This document shows, one piece after another, positions 44,248 to 55,663 of a stretch of DNA of 64,000 nt. Source of the DNA: Artocarpus heterophyllus (taxonomy: Eukaryota > Streptophyta > Magnoliopsida > Rosales > Moraceae); NCBI GenBank assembly GCA_025403435.1, contig CM046350.1:3316070-3380069 (forward strand), given 5' to 3'. The notes under the pieces were generated by a model. That model was not told the origin of the DNA. It ran no database searches and saw nothing but the letters and a program-made list of their open reading frames with translations. The first letter of the stretch is position 1. Each line of letters begins with the position of its first letter. The translations under genes and the position numbers were made by a program.

Positions 44248-46425
44248 TCACATCAGTAAGTAAAAATTTAGACTGTCTTTGCTACTTCCTGTAACCGAAT
44301 TACCGACTAGTATGTACCAAGTTACGTCATTAGGTATAAAGCCCTTTTCAACACCTCTATATAGAAGCAAACAAGCATCACTACCCATGCCTTCTTTGCA
44401 ATAAGAACTGATCAAAGTGTTATAAGTGATTGCATCCGGACTTATTCCCTCAACTTGTAATCTTTCAAAGAGATTCAACGCCTCCCACATCCTTCCTACC
44501 TTACATAGACCATTTATAAGGCTATTGTAAGTTACTATGTCGGGAGTTAAACCACGATGAATCATATCCCTTAGAAACTCAAGTGCTTCATGTACTTTAC
44601 CGCTTCTGCAGAGACCGTTAATTAAAATGTTGCACGAAATATTATCTGCCTGGATCCCCTTTCTCATCATTTCTTCAAACAGTCCCATTCCTTTCTCAAT
44701 CGCCCCAGCTTTGCATAGTGCCTTTATAAGGCCATTGTACGTGATTTTGTCGAGAGGGCATCCCCTAAATAACATGTCATTTACAAGCTTAAGTGCTTCC
44801 TGAATTTCACCTCTCCTCAAAAAAGCATGGATCAATGTGTTGTAGGTAATGGTGTTGGCAATAACACCCTCCAATAACATATCCCGAAAAATTCCCAAGG
44901 CTTCAGCCATTTTATTAATCTTGCATAGTCCAAATATTAGAGAGTTAAATGTAAATATGTCTGGCTTACATCCTTTGAGTGGCATTTCACCAAACATCGT
45001 TAGAGCCTTATTGACATTCCCACCCTTGCATAAAGCAGATATAAGGCAGTTGTACCCCACAGTATTGAGACAAAGTCCCTTGTCTGTCATTTCATTTAAA
45101 ATGTATCCGGCTTCTTCTAGTTGGCCTTCCTTGCAGAATCCATCTATCAATGTTGTGTATGTTATCACATTGGGCTCGCAACCCTTTGTCGCCATCTCCT
45201 TGACCAAGGCATGAGCTGAACGCAAGAAACCCTTCTTGCAAAGTCCACAAATTAGTATGTTAAAAGTAAAAACATCAGGCTGACAGCCAACATTTAACAT
45301 GTCATTTTGAAGAACTGCCTTAGCTTCATCAAATCTCCCTTGCATCACGTAGCCATTAATCAAGGTATTGAAAAGGACAATGTTCGGATTTGGGACTTTG
45401 TTCAACAATGCCTTTGCTTCATCCACTTGTCCCATTTTACACAATCCTTGCATTAGAACTCCATAAATCACGTCATCAGGTGCAAAGTCCCGAAGAAGCA
45501 TCCGATCAACCAATTTCGCTGCCTCGTGAATCCGGCCATCCTTGCAGAGTGCATGGATAACATCATTGAAGGTCTGAACATCAGGTGTACAGCCCATCAG
45601 AAACATTTCTTCCAAAAGCCTTAATGCTTCATTCACATTATTATTCTTGGAGAGTGCGTGTATCAGAGTCTGGTAAACCACTGAACTTGGCACGCACCCA
45701 TGTTTTGTCATGTCTCTAAGGAGTGAGCACGCGGTGTCCACCTCGTTAACCATACAAAGTGCTTTCATCACCACTCCAAAAGTGAAAACCGTGGGAGAGA
45801 TGCCTTTGCTCAGCATGTCATAGAAAACATTGGATGCAACTTTAGGACAATTCCCAGCTACCAATATATCCAAAACAACATTGTAGGATCTAAAAGTGGG
45901 TTCACAAGAATAAACACCTTTCATATCCAAGAGCAGCCTAGTTGCCTGTCCTGGAAAACCAGCTCTCCCATAGTACTTCATAATCAAGATGAAAAGGGAC
46001 TCTCTAAACACAATCCCTTCTTCTTTCATCTGCACCAACAATCTTTCAATAACCTTAAAATCCCCAGCTGCCCCAAGCTTATCAATCAACACATAATACA
46101 CATCAAATGAGTGGCAATAGCCCTTTTGGCCACCTGCCCATTCAAATATCTCCATCGAAGCAGACATGTCTAGTGGGAGTTGAAGCACCTTACAAAGCTG
46201 CAATGGGGAAATTCGAACCAGCGATTTCCGAAGCTCTTCTAGGTCGAAGGGCTTAAGTAACCTTTCCCATTCATTCTCGGACTCTGACCCATTATCATTC
46301 CTGGGTTCATTGGCATCACTATGATCGTTCAAACCCTTAGCTGAGCAAATCCCAAAACAAGGGATCCTAAGCAAAAATTGCAAGCTTTTGCTGACATGGA
46401 TTGAAAGTTGGGATCTTTTTAACAT
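44248..46425 (-). CDS. P-class pentatricopeptide repeat protein, mitochondrial (At5g64320/MTL1-like)
   Basis: Intronless, 725 aa. The N-terminus (MLKRSQLSIHVSKSLQFLLR) is basic with hydroxyl residues and no acids, as expected of a mitochondrial presequence. From about residue 150 to the end there are roughly fifteen tandem 35-residue PPR motifs of the plain P type, with typical words such as VYQTLIHAL, TFNDVIHALCKDGRI, TYTTLIDGFCKEGQLEEA and TYNSLINGLCKVGRM. No E, DYW or SMR domain follows. The N-terminal region LQLPLDMSASMEIFEWAGGQ and the length (Arabidopsis 730 aa) fit my memory of At5g64320, known as MTL1 and needed for translation of mitochondrial nad7. P-class PPR proteins bind specific organelle RNAs. 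An acceptor-like site (TTTTTGTAG on the minus strand, near 46520) suggests an upstream UTR exon. No breaks. Confidence 0.93.
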   Translation of the reverse strand: MLKRSQLSIHVSKSLQFLLRIPCFGICSAKGLNDHSDANEPRNDNGSESENEWERLLKPFDLEELRKSLVRISPLQLCKVLQLPLDMSASMEIFEWAGGQKGYCHSFDVYYVLIDKLGAAGDFKVIERLLVQMKEEGIVFRESLFILIMKYYGRAGFPGQATRLLLDMKGVYSCEPTFRSYNVVLDILVAGNCPKVASNVFYDMLSKGISPTVFTFGVVMKALCMVNEVDTACSLLRDMTKHGCVPSSVVYQTLIHALSKNNNVNEALRLLEEMFLMGCTPDVQTFNDVIHALCKDGRIHEAAKLVDRMLLRDFAPDDVIYGVLMQGLCKMGQVDEAKALLNKVPNPNIVLFNTLINGYVMQGRFDEAKAVLQNDMLNVGCQPDVFTFNILICGLCKKGFLRSAHALVKEMATKGCEPNVITYTTLIDGFCKEGQLEEAGYILNEMTDKGLCLNTVGYNCLISALCKGGNVNKALTMFGEMPLKGCKPDIFTFNSLIFGLCKINKMAEALGIFRDMLLEGVIANTITYNTLIHAFLRRGEIQEALKLVNDMLFRGCPLDKITYNGLIKALCKAGAIEKGMGLFEEMMRKGIQADNISCNILINGLCRSGKVHEALEFLRDMIHRGLTPDIVTYNSLINGLCKVGRMWEALNLFERLQVEGISPDAITYNTLISSYCKEGMGSDACLLLYRGVEKGFIPNDVTWYILVGNSVTGSSKDSLNFYLLM

Positions 46426-48620
46426 TACTCAAGAACCCTAACTAAGAATTTGTCAAAACTAACCGCATAACCAAAAGATTGGCAAATCTGAACGTCTCAC
46501 TAGGTCCACCATTTTTTCCTACAAAAACAATGCAAGAATATCATAAACCAGTAAATTGCCCGAGCCATTAAACAAAGAAAATATAATATTTTACGATTTG
46601 TTCGTACGGATCTTAGGGTGAAAAATTAAATACATGAAAGAAAGAGCAAAGCAAAAAAGTGTGGAGAGAAGGAAAGATAAAGTTTTGCTAGTGTTTGTTA
46701 CTTAAGGAAAGCTTGGAAGAAAGAAACATGATTCCTTAAGATTAAATTAATTTTAATTTAAAATAAATGAAGATTAAATTAATTTCATTTTCACTCCTCT
46801 CCTTTTCTGAACTCAAAGTTTCTCCCTCTTCAATTTAATTAACATTAAATGAAGTTAACCAGAAGTCTATCTTGGAAAAGCATATCAAGGCGAAGCAAGA
46901 AGTTATTTTCCTTCAGAAATTTGATAATATAAGCAAGCATAAACAATGTTTTTAAGTGACAAAGAGCTATAATTTTGACTGTCTTTTCTTCGAACATCTA
47001 GAGTGCAAAATCCAGAAAACGCAAAAAACAGAAATTAAAAAGTGAAAGAGAGACATATATAAATACATTATACATACTCGTTTCAAAATTTGTCCTGGAA
47101 AAAATTCTCCATTAGTGAAGGTGTTGGTGGAACTTCCAAGATCCTAGAGGAAGAGTGTTGGTTTCTTTATGGACTTGAAGCTTGCTCCGATATACGCGAA
47201 AAACGACGATGGATTCTCAATCATAAAGAACTTCAGTTCCGTTGTTTTTTCTCCAACTCCAAGTGAATGCACTGCCTTATCGAAATTGGGCTTTTGTCGT
47301 TTATCTTGGTTCTCGTCCAAGTCTGAAACTGGTTTTTCTTCAAGATATTTACAGTGTTGAAGCTGAAGCCAAGATTATGGAATGGAAAGGCGAGGGAAAA
47401 ACTTAACAAAAATGGAGTGAAAAGACAGGCCAGTTGAAGTTGGGCATTACTATGTTGAAAAATTGAGGAAGTTTCATAAATTCATATTTTAAGGTTTATT
47501 TTTTATAAATTCTTACTTATTTATTTATGACATAATTTAATATATAATATAAATAATAATGTGATATAAATAGACATAATTTTTAAATAAAAATGTGATA
47601 TAATATATAATTTTTTTGAAATATAACCCAAAAAAATAAAATATTTTATAAATAATAAATATTAAAATTATTAGAATAATTATAATTGCAAGTATAACTT
47701 AACTATAAAATCACACCCGACTTCAACAATATGTGAAAGTTTGAATACTCAATCCAAGTAAAACATGTAAATATATATATAGACACATTATTACAATAGT
47801 TACCGCATAATTTCGGTGTAAAAATGTGAAAACCGTATCATTGAAATATTTTAAAACCTATTGACGTGTTTCAAATCAACTACTATTAACATGTTGTGTG
47901 GTGTAATTTTTCACAAAAATAATGGAAAAGGTAGCATAAGAAAATGGTCCAACTTAAGGAACAATTGAAAAAAAATAATAATAATAACCAAGTTTTCTTA
48001 GTTTAAAAAGAAGACCTCATTTAAAATTTTATATTTACATTGAAATTAATTACTCAATCCCATACCTACTTAATAAAATAATTAGTAAATCTCATATGTA
48101 TTCAATAAATACAAAAATACCCTGTTCAAAAGAAAACTACATAAATTTCACATCTACTGAGCAAATTCAATCATTTCTTCTCATCAAGGTCATTCATTAA
48201 ATTAAGCTACTGAAATTTACAGTAAAAAAAAATACAATTTAGTGTGCATCTATGTGTGTGTATATTTGTTGTAAGCAGGATGGCGTGTCTATATATATAC
48301 ATATATATTGTTGTAAGCAGGTCACCTAACTATAGTCTATCTGAAAGCAATGCAAGTCCGACAGAAGAACGCCAAAGAGAATCTCAACCAGAGCGTATTC
48401 CATTGACTACAACAAAAACCACGACTATTCTGAAAACCACACCTTGTGGTCAGACGCAATATGGTGAAGACTATCTACATTCTAGTTTGAGACGGGAACT
48501 GAAATTCGTTAACTACACTGAAAATCCACTATCAACATATTGTGTCGCCATAAGCCCAGATTTAAAATTCCCAATAAGAGGTGTTACAATATCCACAGTC
48601 CCAATGGAGAGGAAAATAAG
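46426..48620. other. Intergenic DNA between two minus-strand genes
   Basis: The right part carries the 3' UTR of the thymidine kinase gene; the left part (46426-46700) the promoter of the PPR gene. A short frame at 47169-47360 has no family match. TA-rich runs occur near 47540-47640 and 48288-48310. Confidence 0.45.
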
Positions 48621-51600
48621 TCACAATGCGTAAGATCCACAGTGAACTTGAGATTCCAGGGCAACTCTCGCAGCATCGATGACTGCTTGCCCGCTCACGT
48701 AGTGCTCCCGGCAGACGGGCATGTAGACATCAGCTCCACCAATCAGCTCAGTTTGTGTGTCCTGCGTTTTTCTCAGTGTAAAGGAAGCCCGTTTCCCACA
48801 AAGCTCGCATCTAGCGGTCAACTTCATTACAGAGTCTGCAAGGGGAATTATGTCCAGCACAGAGCCAAAGCTCCTCCTGCATAACGTTATCATTCAACGT
48901 AAATAAAAAGACGTATAATCATATTGCTGAAAAAATGGAAGTATGTTTGAAAAGCACCTCAAATAGTCACCATCTAGTCCAGAAACAATTACTGTTTTGC
49001 CGTCGCGATCAGCAGCTTCGCGGCAGAAATCATAAAGGTCCTCGAAGAATTGTGCTTCATCAATACCAATCACATCGAGCTGTAAAATTTTCCACCACGA
49101 GTAAATAATATGGCACACAGAAAAAGACTACAAGAAGCAAAATAAAAACTGTCACAAAGAGTAGCCTTACAATAATTTGTGATGCCTCATTCCAACTAGG
49201 AATTACCTCTCTTAAAACAAACCCCCCCCTCACCCCACCCACACCCAAAAAAAAAACCACAACAACAACAACAATAACACACAGCATTTATAATCAATAT
49301 TCGAAACAAACAAATACCTGCTTGTACGCATCAAGACCAACTTGCTTCCTGAATGATGACAAATCTGCCAGTGCCCAACACGGCAACTTCATCCCATCAT
49401 GTGTTACAATTGAATCCAATCCATATCTTGTGTCCTTATTTGATTTTATTATTGCTACACTTCTGTGAAACAGATGCATGAAAAAGAGTTGATAAACGAA
49501 AATATGACAATCAAAATACATGTGTTACTGTTCAAAATCAGTTCCACAAAATAATTATCTGCAGTGATATGAGTTCCACAAAATTTGCATTCCTAATATA
49601 CGCAAAAAAGATAAAGGATGCAAGATACTAAAAATATCAATCACTAATGTAGAGATCATTGATCAGCTTTGACCCATCAAATGAAGATCTAGGGAATTCC
49701 TTAATCAAATGTCATATGAATCTCATTTACACCACCCAAGTTGAAAATTTTTCTGTATTCATAGGCTAGCAAACAATTTACATGTATCAATACCGTCCAC
49801 GTAGTCCATAAACACAGAAACGTGAGCAGTTTGCTTGGTTTATACTAAATACCCATTCACATTATCATAGACTGTGACAAAAGACAACAATTTGTGATAC
49901 ATAAATAGATAATTTTGTGACAGTAACGTCCAAGTTCAGAGCACCAAGCTCTCTCTTCTTGTTCGTTTTCTTTTGTGTGTCTGCGTTTTCTAAAAGAGCA
50001 AGAAGCTCTTTAAGTACTCAATAGCGCTACTTTAAAGAGCAAGAATCTCTTTAAGTACCCAATAGCCCTACTTTAAAAGAAATGCAAAATGATGAGAAAC
50101 TCATAGGAAAGGAACTCTTTCCCATTGCCTATTTTAGGTTTCATTTGAATCAGGAACATATCTTGCATCGTTTAAGATGCAAGTGATTGTTTTAAGCATC
50201 TCATAAATCTCCTCAGTTTGTTTATGAGTTTTATCGCCCTTATAAAAGAAGTTGACCTCCTTCTGAACCTCAATCCTGCTATAAGCAGGTTCCTTTAACA
50301 TTCCCGATTCTCTCATTGCAGCCCTAACCTTTGCAACATTCCCCCACAACCCAAAGGTGGCATAAGCATTAGACAAGACCACGTATTTTCCAGCATTTTC
50401 TGGCTCTAATTCAAAGTACTTCTCTGCTGCAAGCTTTACCAAGTCCCTCTGTCCATGAATCCTACAAGCAGCAAGCAAAGCACCCCATATCACCGAGTGC
50501 TCCTTACAAGGTGAGCTCAGAACAAACTCATAAGCCTCTTTTAGCCTCCCAGCACGACCTAACAGATCAACCATAGCTGCATAATGCTGTGCTCTTGGTT
50601 GAATTCCATAATCTCTCTTCATCGACAAGAAGTATTCCCAACCCTCATCAACCAAACCTCCATGGCAACAAGCAGAAAGAACTGATAAAAAGGTAACATA
50701 GTTTGGTCTGATTCCTTCGGACTTCATCCTACAAAAAAGATCCAAAACCTCTACAAATCTTCCATGCAGACCATAGCCGGAGATCAAAGCAGTCCACGTA
50801 ATAACATTCCTGTCTGGAGAGGTATCAAATACCAGCTGCGCATCAGATAGGCTACTGCCCTTAAAATACATATCCAAGAGGGCACTATTCACTACAATAT
50901 TTCCCCTAATATTGCACTTAATCATGACACCGTGGGCGTGCTTCCCAAGCTCCAGTGTTGCTAAAGAGGCGCAGGCTCTGAAGACAGATGCAAAGGTATA
51001 CTGGTCAGGTATCAAACCACTCTGTCTCATCTTATAGTAAAGATTCAACCCCACTTCTGCTTGCCCCTTTTGAACATATGCTGCTATCATCGCATTCCAT
51101 GAAACCAAATTTTTCTCAACTTGTTTGTCAAACAAAATGTGGGCTGTTCCTAAATCTCCCGATTTTGCATACAATATCAACAACTTGGTCTTCAAATATT
51201 CGTTGGGAACAAATCCCAAAACAATCATTTGTGCGTGGATTCTTCTCCCACTTTTGTATTCTTTCATGAATATGCATTCTTGCAGGAGAAGAGCATACGT
51301 ACTTGAGTTCACTTGCAATCCTCTACAGCACAATAGAGAGATGGCTTCCTTCAATCTTCCCGAAAAACAGAGACCCTTTAACGTTTTATCCAGTTGGAGA
51401 GTGTTCATTAGAGACTTGACCTGAAAGCTGGGAATACCTCACTGGTAACGATTTAGCCAATTAACGAAACCGAGACATTCAAAATCTTGACTTGTCCATC
51501 CATGAACACGAATGAATTAAAAAATGCAACATAGCTTCATTTTTCATTATTCACAATAATCACTTCTCTTTTTTCCTCTTAATTTCTCCTAACAGCGTCG

Positions 51601-52199
51601 GCAAACAACTTGTAGTCTAATCCAACAATGCCGCAAGTCAATGAAGAAGACAAAACATTTGGATTGTGAAGTATCATAGAGAAATCTCACAAATTTACAT
51701 GAACATAAAGCTTCATACTCATACGACTACAGAAATCCATTTCGCTTTCCAACATTTAAATTCAATATTGCATAAAAACAGATTTTTCAACAAAATCGAG
51801 TTTGCTAACAAAATCCAGTTTGCTAACAAAATCAGAGAAGGGTTGTTCAAACCTGCCGTTCGTCCTCTCCAATTGAACCCGGCGGAGGAGCGTGGTCGTT
51901 TTTCCGGCGAACATTGGACCGAGAATCACGTGAATTTCGCCGGACGGCGTACGAGACACCGACTCAGTTTGCAGGCCTTGGTTCTGGACCAAACAACAGG
52001 AGGTTTGTCGGAGAGAAATCGAGGGTTTTAGGCGTACAAGATTAGGGTTTTGGAGAAACCTAGGTGGGTTTCGAAGAATGGATTTAGAGGACGCGGAGAA
52101 AAGAGCCAAAGGAGTGGTCTGGTGGGGAAGGTGGGAAGACGAGAAGGACAACCACGTTGTCTGCGATACGAGGCTCTTCATCTTCGTAACAGCTGACAT
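48621..52199 (-). CDS. TK1b: Thymidine kinase with organelle-targeting N-terminus, four exons
   Basis: Exons (minus strand): 51853-52199, 49318-49462, 48958-49079 and 48621-48876; all introns GT-AG, joined frame 870 bases, 289 aa. The enzyme transfers phosphate from ATP to thymidine to give dTMP in the salvage pathway. Residues 1-85 form a Ser-rich, basic, acid-poor leader expected to target plastid or mitochondria. Then come the P-loop GPMFAGKT (94-101), Walker B with the catalytic Glu in IDEAQFF (Glu172), and zinc ligands in CELC (228-231) and CREH (260-263). The loop GADVYMPVC covers the thymidine base in the family. The leader fits the Arabidopsis TK1b type rather than the shorter cytosolic TK1a; that is inferred. 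Intron 1 (49463-51852, 2,390 bases) contains a complete PPR gene on the same strand. Confidence 0.93.
49080..49317 (-). other. Second intron of the thymidine kinase gene
   Basis: Bounded by the donor after CAG (GTATTTG, exon 2) and the acceptor TTTTACAG before CTCGATG (exon 3). It contains a CCCACC- and ACAACA-rich low-complexity patch at about 49225-49275 on the plus strand. The third intron is 48877-48957. Confidence 0.8.
50134..51408 (-). CDS. E-class PPR protein nested in the thymidine kinase intron (At4g16470-like)
   Basis: Intronless frame of 424 aa. Motifs alternate as in PLS-class PPR proteins ([76 protein letters not shown]), followed by an E domain ([30 protein letters not shown]) and a short tail with no DYW deaminase. 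It fits my memory of Arabidopsis At4g16470, including the HIHAQM-like and GKHAHGVM words. Such proteins act in organelle RNA editing or processing, usually with a DYW partner. The Arabidopsis protein is longer at the N-terminus, and no targeting peptide is visible here; an acceptor-like TTTCAG before 51420 suggests an upstream exon I could not place. Upstream of the ATG the unspliced frame meets TGA within 12 codons. It needs its own promoter inside the host intron. Confidence 0.9.
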   Translation of the reverse strand: MNTLQLDKTLKGLCFSGRLKEAISLLCCRGLQVNSSTYALLLQECIFMKEYKSGRRIHAQMIVLGFVPNEYLKTKLLILYAKSGDLGTAHILFDKQVEKNLVSWNAMIAAYVQKGQAEVGLNLYYKMRQSGLIPDQYTFASVFRACASLATLELGKHAHGVMIKCNIRGNIVVNSALLDMYFKGSSLSDAQLVFDTSPDRNVITWTALISGYGLHGRFVEVLDLFCRMKSEGIRPNYVTFLSVLSACCHGGLVDEGWEYFLSMKRDYGIQPRAQHYAAMVDLLGRAGRLKEAYEFVLSSPCKEHSVIWGALLAACRIHGQRDLVKLAAEKYFELEPENAGKYVVLSNAYATFGLWGNVAKVRAAMRESGMLKEPAYSRIEVQKEVNFFYKGDKTHKQTEEIYEMLKTITCILNDARYVPDSNET

Positions 52200-53535
52200 G
52201 TATTTGGGAAGAGAGAGAAGAAGATGGAAGGGACGGAGAGAGAAGGGTTTAAGGGTTTTACAGAGTGACCATGGTTGTTGTTCATTAACTTCTTTGATTT
52301 TATTAATCGTTTTCTGTCTATTTATAGACCCTTCAATCTACAATGTAATTATTGGATTGATTAGTGGATTATCTAAGTTATATGGGCCCGACTTTTCTCG
52401 TCATGATGGTTCCAACGAGTTTCGGTGGACACTTAGAACCATGTTATTTGTTTAATTTATGATTATTACTTTTTTAATTTAAAATTTTACGAGTTTTGTG
52501 ACAAAATTTGACGGCTTCGATAATTTTTTGACAAAATCTAGTAGACTTCGTGTTAGAATCTAACAAGTTCTATATTGAAACATGGTGGGTTTCGACAAGT
52601 TTCTAGATAGAATTGGGTAGTTTTGGCGATTTTTTAGATAGAAACTGGCAAGTTTTATGTTCGAACCTAGGGGTTCTAGAACCGAACCCAACAAGTTCTC
52701 CTATAAGGGAGTGAGAATGAAGGATAATTTATACTTTTAATAAATCACAAATTTTTAATAAAGAGAGTTTTAATAAGTAGTTTGTTGATGTATATTTTTA
52801 ATAAGGTGTGGCATTTTGGGGAATTTTAGTAAGATACTCTTTTTTCTTCTCTCTTATTGTGTCTGTGTTTTGGGCCTTTTTGAGGGCTGAATCGAGAATG
52901 TTGATCGGAGGGAATGGATATTTTAGGGTTATGTTGGATTTGAAACGGCCTAAAGTGGTGGGGCGGGGGGCAAAAATTTTGCTCACCATTTTCGTGGTAA
53001 TTTTATAATACATTATGATAATTATTGGGGGGTTATGGTTGTTTTTAATTTCATCATGATCATTTGTCCATATAATGTAATCTTTACTCCCTCAAAAAAA
53101 AAAATAACTTTTCTAATTATTTTATGTTTATACTGTTCAAATATTATGAGGGAGGTAAAGGTAAGTGGTCATTTAAGTAAATAGTTTAAGTTTTAAAAAA
53201 TTAAAAAAATGGTAGATTTTGTATATCAATGGTGTACTAATGCTAATCACCGTAGCACATCATTGAACTGATTTAGAGTTTATCATTGATTTACTTGGTG
53301 ATTTATTCATTCAATAGCCTATCGATTTCTTGATGATATATTATTAGTAGATCAATGATAAACTAATTTATTAGTGATAAGTTATAGTTAATAAGTGATG
53401 TATAAATATTAATCAATAATGTACATCAATGATATACCAGTGTATTTTGATTATGTATTGCTATAAAAAAAGATATTTTCCTAATTTTTTAAAAAATTCA
53501 ACTATTTATTTAAAAATATGGTTAACGATAGACCA
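52200..53535. other. Promoter of the thymidine kinase gene and repetitive intergenic DNA
   Basis: 52200-52460 is the likely promoter and 5' UTR of the minus-strand kinase gene. 52490-52700 holds loosely repeated words (ACAAAAT.TGACGGCTTCG, TTTCTAGATAGAA). 53219-53470 is full of ATCAATGAT/ATCATTGAT words. No gene is seen. Confidence 0.45.
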
Positions 53536-53540
53536 TTTAC
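53536..53540. repeat. Target site duplication TTTAC (left)
   Basis: TTTAC stands directly before the 5' LTR and again directly after the 3' LTR (59976-59980). Five bases is the usual size for copia elements. Confidence 0.9.
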
Positions 53541-53877
53541 TGTTGTGAATCAAGTATGTGTGGATGCCACCTCTTGGTATTCCATGAGTTACATGCAAAC
53601 AATTTTATTACCATTTAGACCACATTATCACCCCATTAAATCCCTCTTAATATTGTGCATTATGTCTCCTTTAATTGTATATGAAACCTATGTAAGTTAT
53701 GTCTATTACCATTACCTCTAGTATGATGAACTGGCCTATAAATAGTAGTTGTACTAAGCTTGTAAGTTCAATCCCACACAAGAAAAAGTATAGAAAGTTG
53801 TTTTGTCTCTAATTTTCTCTTGTCTTTCTCTATTGTTCTTTTTAGTCTTATGTTATACTTTGCTTTGTTTTATAACA
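53541..53877 (+). repeat. 5' LTR of the young copia element
   Basis: Starts TGTTGTGAATCAAG and ends TTTTATAACA. A TATA-like CTATAAATAG at about 53733 should drive transcription. It matches 59639-59975 base for base as far as I can see. Confidence 0.95.
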
Positions 53878-53879
53878 CG

Positions 53880-53894
53880 TTATCAGCACGAGTC
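53880..53894 (+). other. Primer binding site-like sequence
   Basis: TTATCAGCACGAG follows the 5' LTR end after two bases. Plant copia elements often carry such a site for an initiator Met tRNA fragment. I have not matched it to a tRNA sequence. Confidence 0.5.
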
Positions 53895-54577
53895 TCTTGT
53901 CTGTGAGCTTTTACAAGTGTTGATTGCTCTTTGGTTCAATCACTTCTCCTTTTGAAAGGTATATTGTGCTTATATCTTCACTAATGTTTATGTAGTATAG
54001 TCATTCTCCCTTATAATTCTAAGGACATGTCTACTTTATCTATTATTGAATACAGTTTTATATCAATTGCACACTCCTTCTTTGAGATTGATATTTCTGT
54101 TGGCTTTTGATCATTTCATTAAATTTTTTTTCTCATGTAAAATTAATTCTAGCAATTTCACCATCCATCACGTTGTTGATATGTTATACATGTGTGTAGT
54201 GTTAACTATTTGATGTATTACATTTGCTTTTAGGTTAGTAGTTGTATAATCCATCTTGTTATAATTAATTGTTATATTATTAATTCCGTTTTATTACATT
54301 AACAAATTATTTCTTTTATCATCAATAACTATATAATTAAAAAAAATGAATTTATTGTATAAGTTTTCTTTTATCATCGATATGCTATTTTTTTTTCAAT
54401 TAGTTTTAATGACATGATTTTCAATGAAAATTTTATTACAATATTTTTTTTATTTTCTATGCACGTGCATGATATTTGGTATTCTCATATTGTAAATTTT
54501 TGTCTTTTTGTTAATTAATTAAGAATAAATTATTGTAATTCTTATTGACTTTATTTTATCATATACTAGTTTGCACA

Positions 54578-55663
54578 ATGTCTAATCTTACAAAGCTAGA
54601 GTTCGTTGCTCTTGATATATCTGGCAATAATTATTTGGCATGGACTCTTGATGCTGAGATCCACCTTGATGCTATAAATCTTGGTAATACAATAACAGAA
54701 GGGAATGACGCATCCTCACAGGATCGCGCAAAGGCAATGATATTTCTTCATCATCATCTTCATGAAGGATTGAAAATTGAATATTTGACAGTAAAAGATC
54801 CATATGTCATTTGCAATAATTTAAAGGAAAGGTATGACCACCAAAAGACTGTAATTCTTCCTAAAGCTCGCTATAATTGGATGCACCTATGACTGCAAGA
54901 TTTTAAAACTGTGAGCGAGTATAATTCAACAATGTTTAAAATTACTTCTCAATTAAAATTATGCAGAGAGAGTATTACTGATGAAGACATGTTAGAAAAA
55001 ACATACTCTACTTTTCATGCCTCTAATGTGCTTTTGCAACAGCAATATCGAGAGCGAGGCTTTAAGAAATATTCTGAATTAATATCATGTCTTCTTGTTG
55101 CCGAACAAAATAATGAATTGTTGATGAAAAATCATCAATCTCGCCCAACTGGATCAATGCCATTCCCTGAAGCGAATGCGGCATATGTTGAAGATCCTGG
55201 GCATGGTCGGAATGGTGGACGTGGACGTGGACATGGTCGCGGTCGCGGTCGCGGTCGAGGTCGTGGTCATGAACGTGGTCGTGGTCGTGGTTACTATAAC
55301 CAAAACTCCTCAAATTTCAAGAAAGTTGCATCTCACCATCAAAAATGGGAGAAGAATGAGGAGAAACAAGAAGAAAAGGGTTTTCATTATAAAGCCCCAA
55401 AGAACACTGAAGATACTTGCCATAGATGTGGCATGAAAGGACATTGGAGACGTACATGTCGCACGTCTAAACATTTTGTTGATCTTTACCAAGCTTCCTT
55501 AAAGGAGAAAGAAAAAAGTGTAGAGGCAAACTTTGTTGAGACAAACTTTACTGAACGCCATGATCCCACAAATTTTACACACTTGGATGTTGCAGATTTC
55601 TTTGAGAATCATGATGGAAATTTTGAGAATTTAATTAGTGAGGGAAACATCAATATGGCTTGA
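54578..55663 (+). pseudogene. gag of the young copia element, one in-frame stop
   Basis: Starts MSNLTKLEFVALDISG and continues in one frame to TGA at 55661, interrupted by TGA at 54890-54892. It shows the copia gag (UBN2-type) N-terminal region, a long Gly-Arg-rich tract (RGRGRGRG, about 55205-55290) and a zinc knuckle CHRCGMKGHWRRTC (55422-55463) for RNA binding. Because the rest of the frame is intact, the stop looks young. Confidence 0.88.

Noticed and set aside
47169..47360. 63-aa plus-strand frame upstream of the PPR gene
   Set aside because: No family match; too short and in a region of likely UTR or promoter for minus-strand genes.
51409..52199. Fusion of thymidine kinase exon 1 to the nested PPR frame by splicing to the acceptor before 51420
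   Set aside because: The joined frame would read AGG TCA AGT CTC TAA, a stop after four codons, so no fusion protein results.
55062..55436. Frames with His-Asp or Val-Asp repeats overlapping gag
   Set aside because: These are shadow frames of the Gly-Arg-rich tract of gag.
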